The notes under the pieces are model-generated. The model saw only the letters and a program-made list of their open reading frames with translations, made no database searches and had not been told where the DNA came from. A stretch of 64,000 nucleotides of DNA from Bryobacterales bacterium (GTDB lineage Bacteria > Acidobacteriota > Terriglobia > Bryobacterales > UBA6623): positions 62,001 to 126,000 of the forward strand of contig JAJEHF010000066.1 of NCBI GenBank assembly GCA_022823865.1, written 5' to 3'. A program made the position numbers and the translations under genes. Shown piece by piece: positions 63,777-64,000 of the stretch (position 1 is the first letter of the stretch; each line of letters starts with the position of its first letter).

Positions 63777-64000
63777 ATGGCGGCGGGACGCTTGTTTCTC
63801 GGCGTCGACGGCGGCCAGTCTTCGACCAAGGCCGTGATCGGAGATGCCGGGGGCAAGCTGTTGGGGCGGGGCAGGGCCGGCCCGTGCAACCACGCGTCGA
63901 AGAGCGAGGGCCGGTCCAAGCTGAGGACCGCCGTTGCGGCCGTGGTAGATGATGCGCTGGAACTGGCCGGCCTGCCTGTCGCGACCGAGTTCGAGGCGGC
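63777..64000 (+). CDS. BadF/BadG or N-acetylglucosamine-kinase-like ATPase, 3' end outside window
   Basis: The first 74 codons start MAAGRLFLGVDGGQSSTKAVI, the phosphate-1 motif of the ASKHA fold as found in BadF/BadG ATPases and eukaryotic-type N-acetylglucosamine kinases. KLLGRGRAGPCNHASK is consistent with that family. The frame stays open to the window edge. The ATG at 63777 lies 3 bp after the preceding stop codon, suggesting one transcript. Confidence 0.8.
   Translation, partial: MAAGRLFLGVDGGQSSTKAVIGDAGGKLLGRGRAGPCNHASKSEGRSKLRTAVAAVVDDALELAGLPVATEFEA

Noticed and set aside
1..64000. CRISPR array, prophage or intact insertion sequence
   Set aside because: No regularly spaced repeats, phage structural genes or complete transposase were seen.

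Overview
The window is a GC-rich bacterial chromosome segment. It most resembles an Acidobacteriota genome of the Bryobacterales/Solibacter type. The grounds are several Cys-type sulfatases, both planctomycete/acidobacterial secreted modules (DUF1549/DUF1553 with DUF1501, and DUF1587/1592/1588/1585 with DUF1552), a Tes-like radical SAM enzyme, a KorAB 2-oxoacid:ferredoxin oxidoreductase, a HisZ-HisG pair and a bactofilin. This placement is inference from gene content; no rRNA gene is present. Coding density is high and genes alternate between strands in short operons.

Layout. 1-9 kb is mostly housekeeping: aroB (cut by the left edge), ubiE/menG, a Yip1-like membrane protein, an unknown lipoprotein, a patatin lipase with an embedded membrane hairpin, an aquaporin, lipA and tRNA-Leu(UAA). 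9-16 kb holds a Tat-exported sulfatase, an orphan ParD antitoxin with only the first codons of a ParE toxin, and the coupled DUF1592-family cytochrome and DUF1552 pair. 16-25 kb holds a tannase-family esterase, an MFS transporter, a hemerythrin, the conserved yceD-rpmF-plsX block, a glucarate-dehydratase-like enzyme and a copper amine oxidase. 25-28.4 kb holds an AAA/DUF4143 ATPase lying between an intact sulfatase and a decayed copy of a sulfatase 3' end.

28.7-35 kb contains a small secreted IPT/TIG-like protein, queG, a 701-residue Tes-like radical SAM protein, purA and a Cu/Zn superoxide dismutase. 35.5-43 kb is one minus-strand run: hisZ, hisG, gamma-glutamyltranspeptidase and two sulfatases. 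43-49.8 kb has korA-korB, a four-CBS protein, a GT39/ArnT-like glycosyltransferase and a DUF1080 protein. 50-54 kb has the DUF1549/1553 and DUF1501 pair behind a good sigma-70-type promoter. 53.8-64 kb has a Nudix-metallo-beta-lactamase fusion, trpF, a methyltransferase, bactofilin, a Tat-exported Gfo/Idh oxidoreductase, an enolase homologue with two changed active-site residues, an MgtE-N/CBS protein coupled to an NRAMP-like transporter, an unknown protein and the start of a BadF/ROK-type kinase.

Taken together the accessory genes suggest a heterotroph that exports enzymes acting on sulfated, acylated or otherwise decorated glycans: sulfatases, tannase-family esterase, DUF1080, Gfo/Idh, a glucarate-dehydratase-like enzyme and the cytochrome-bearing DUF modules. 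The most interesting loci are the Tes-like radical SAM gene, which is a candidate for membrane-spanning lipid synthesis; the MgtE-N/NRAMP-like pair; the divergent enolase; and the sulfatase remnant beside the DUF4143 ATPase. No CRISPR array, intact insertion sequence or prophage was seen.
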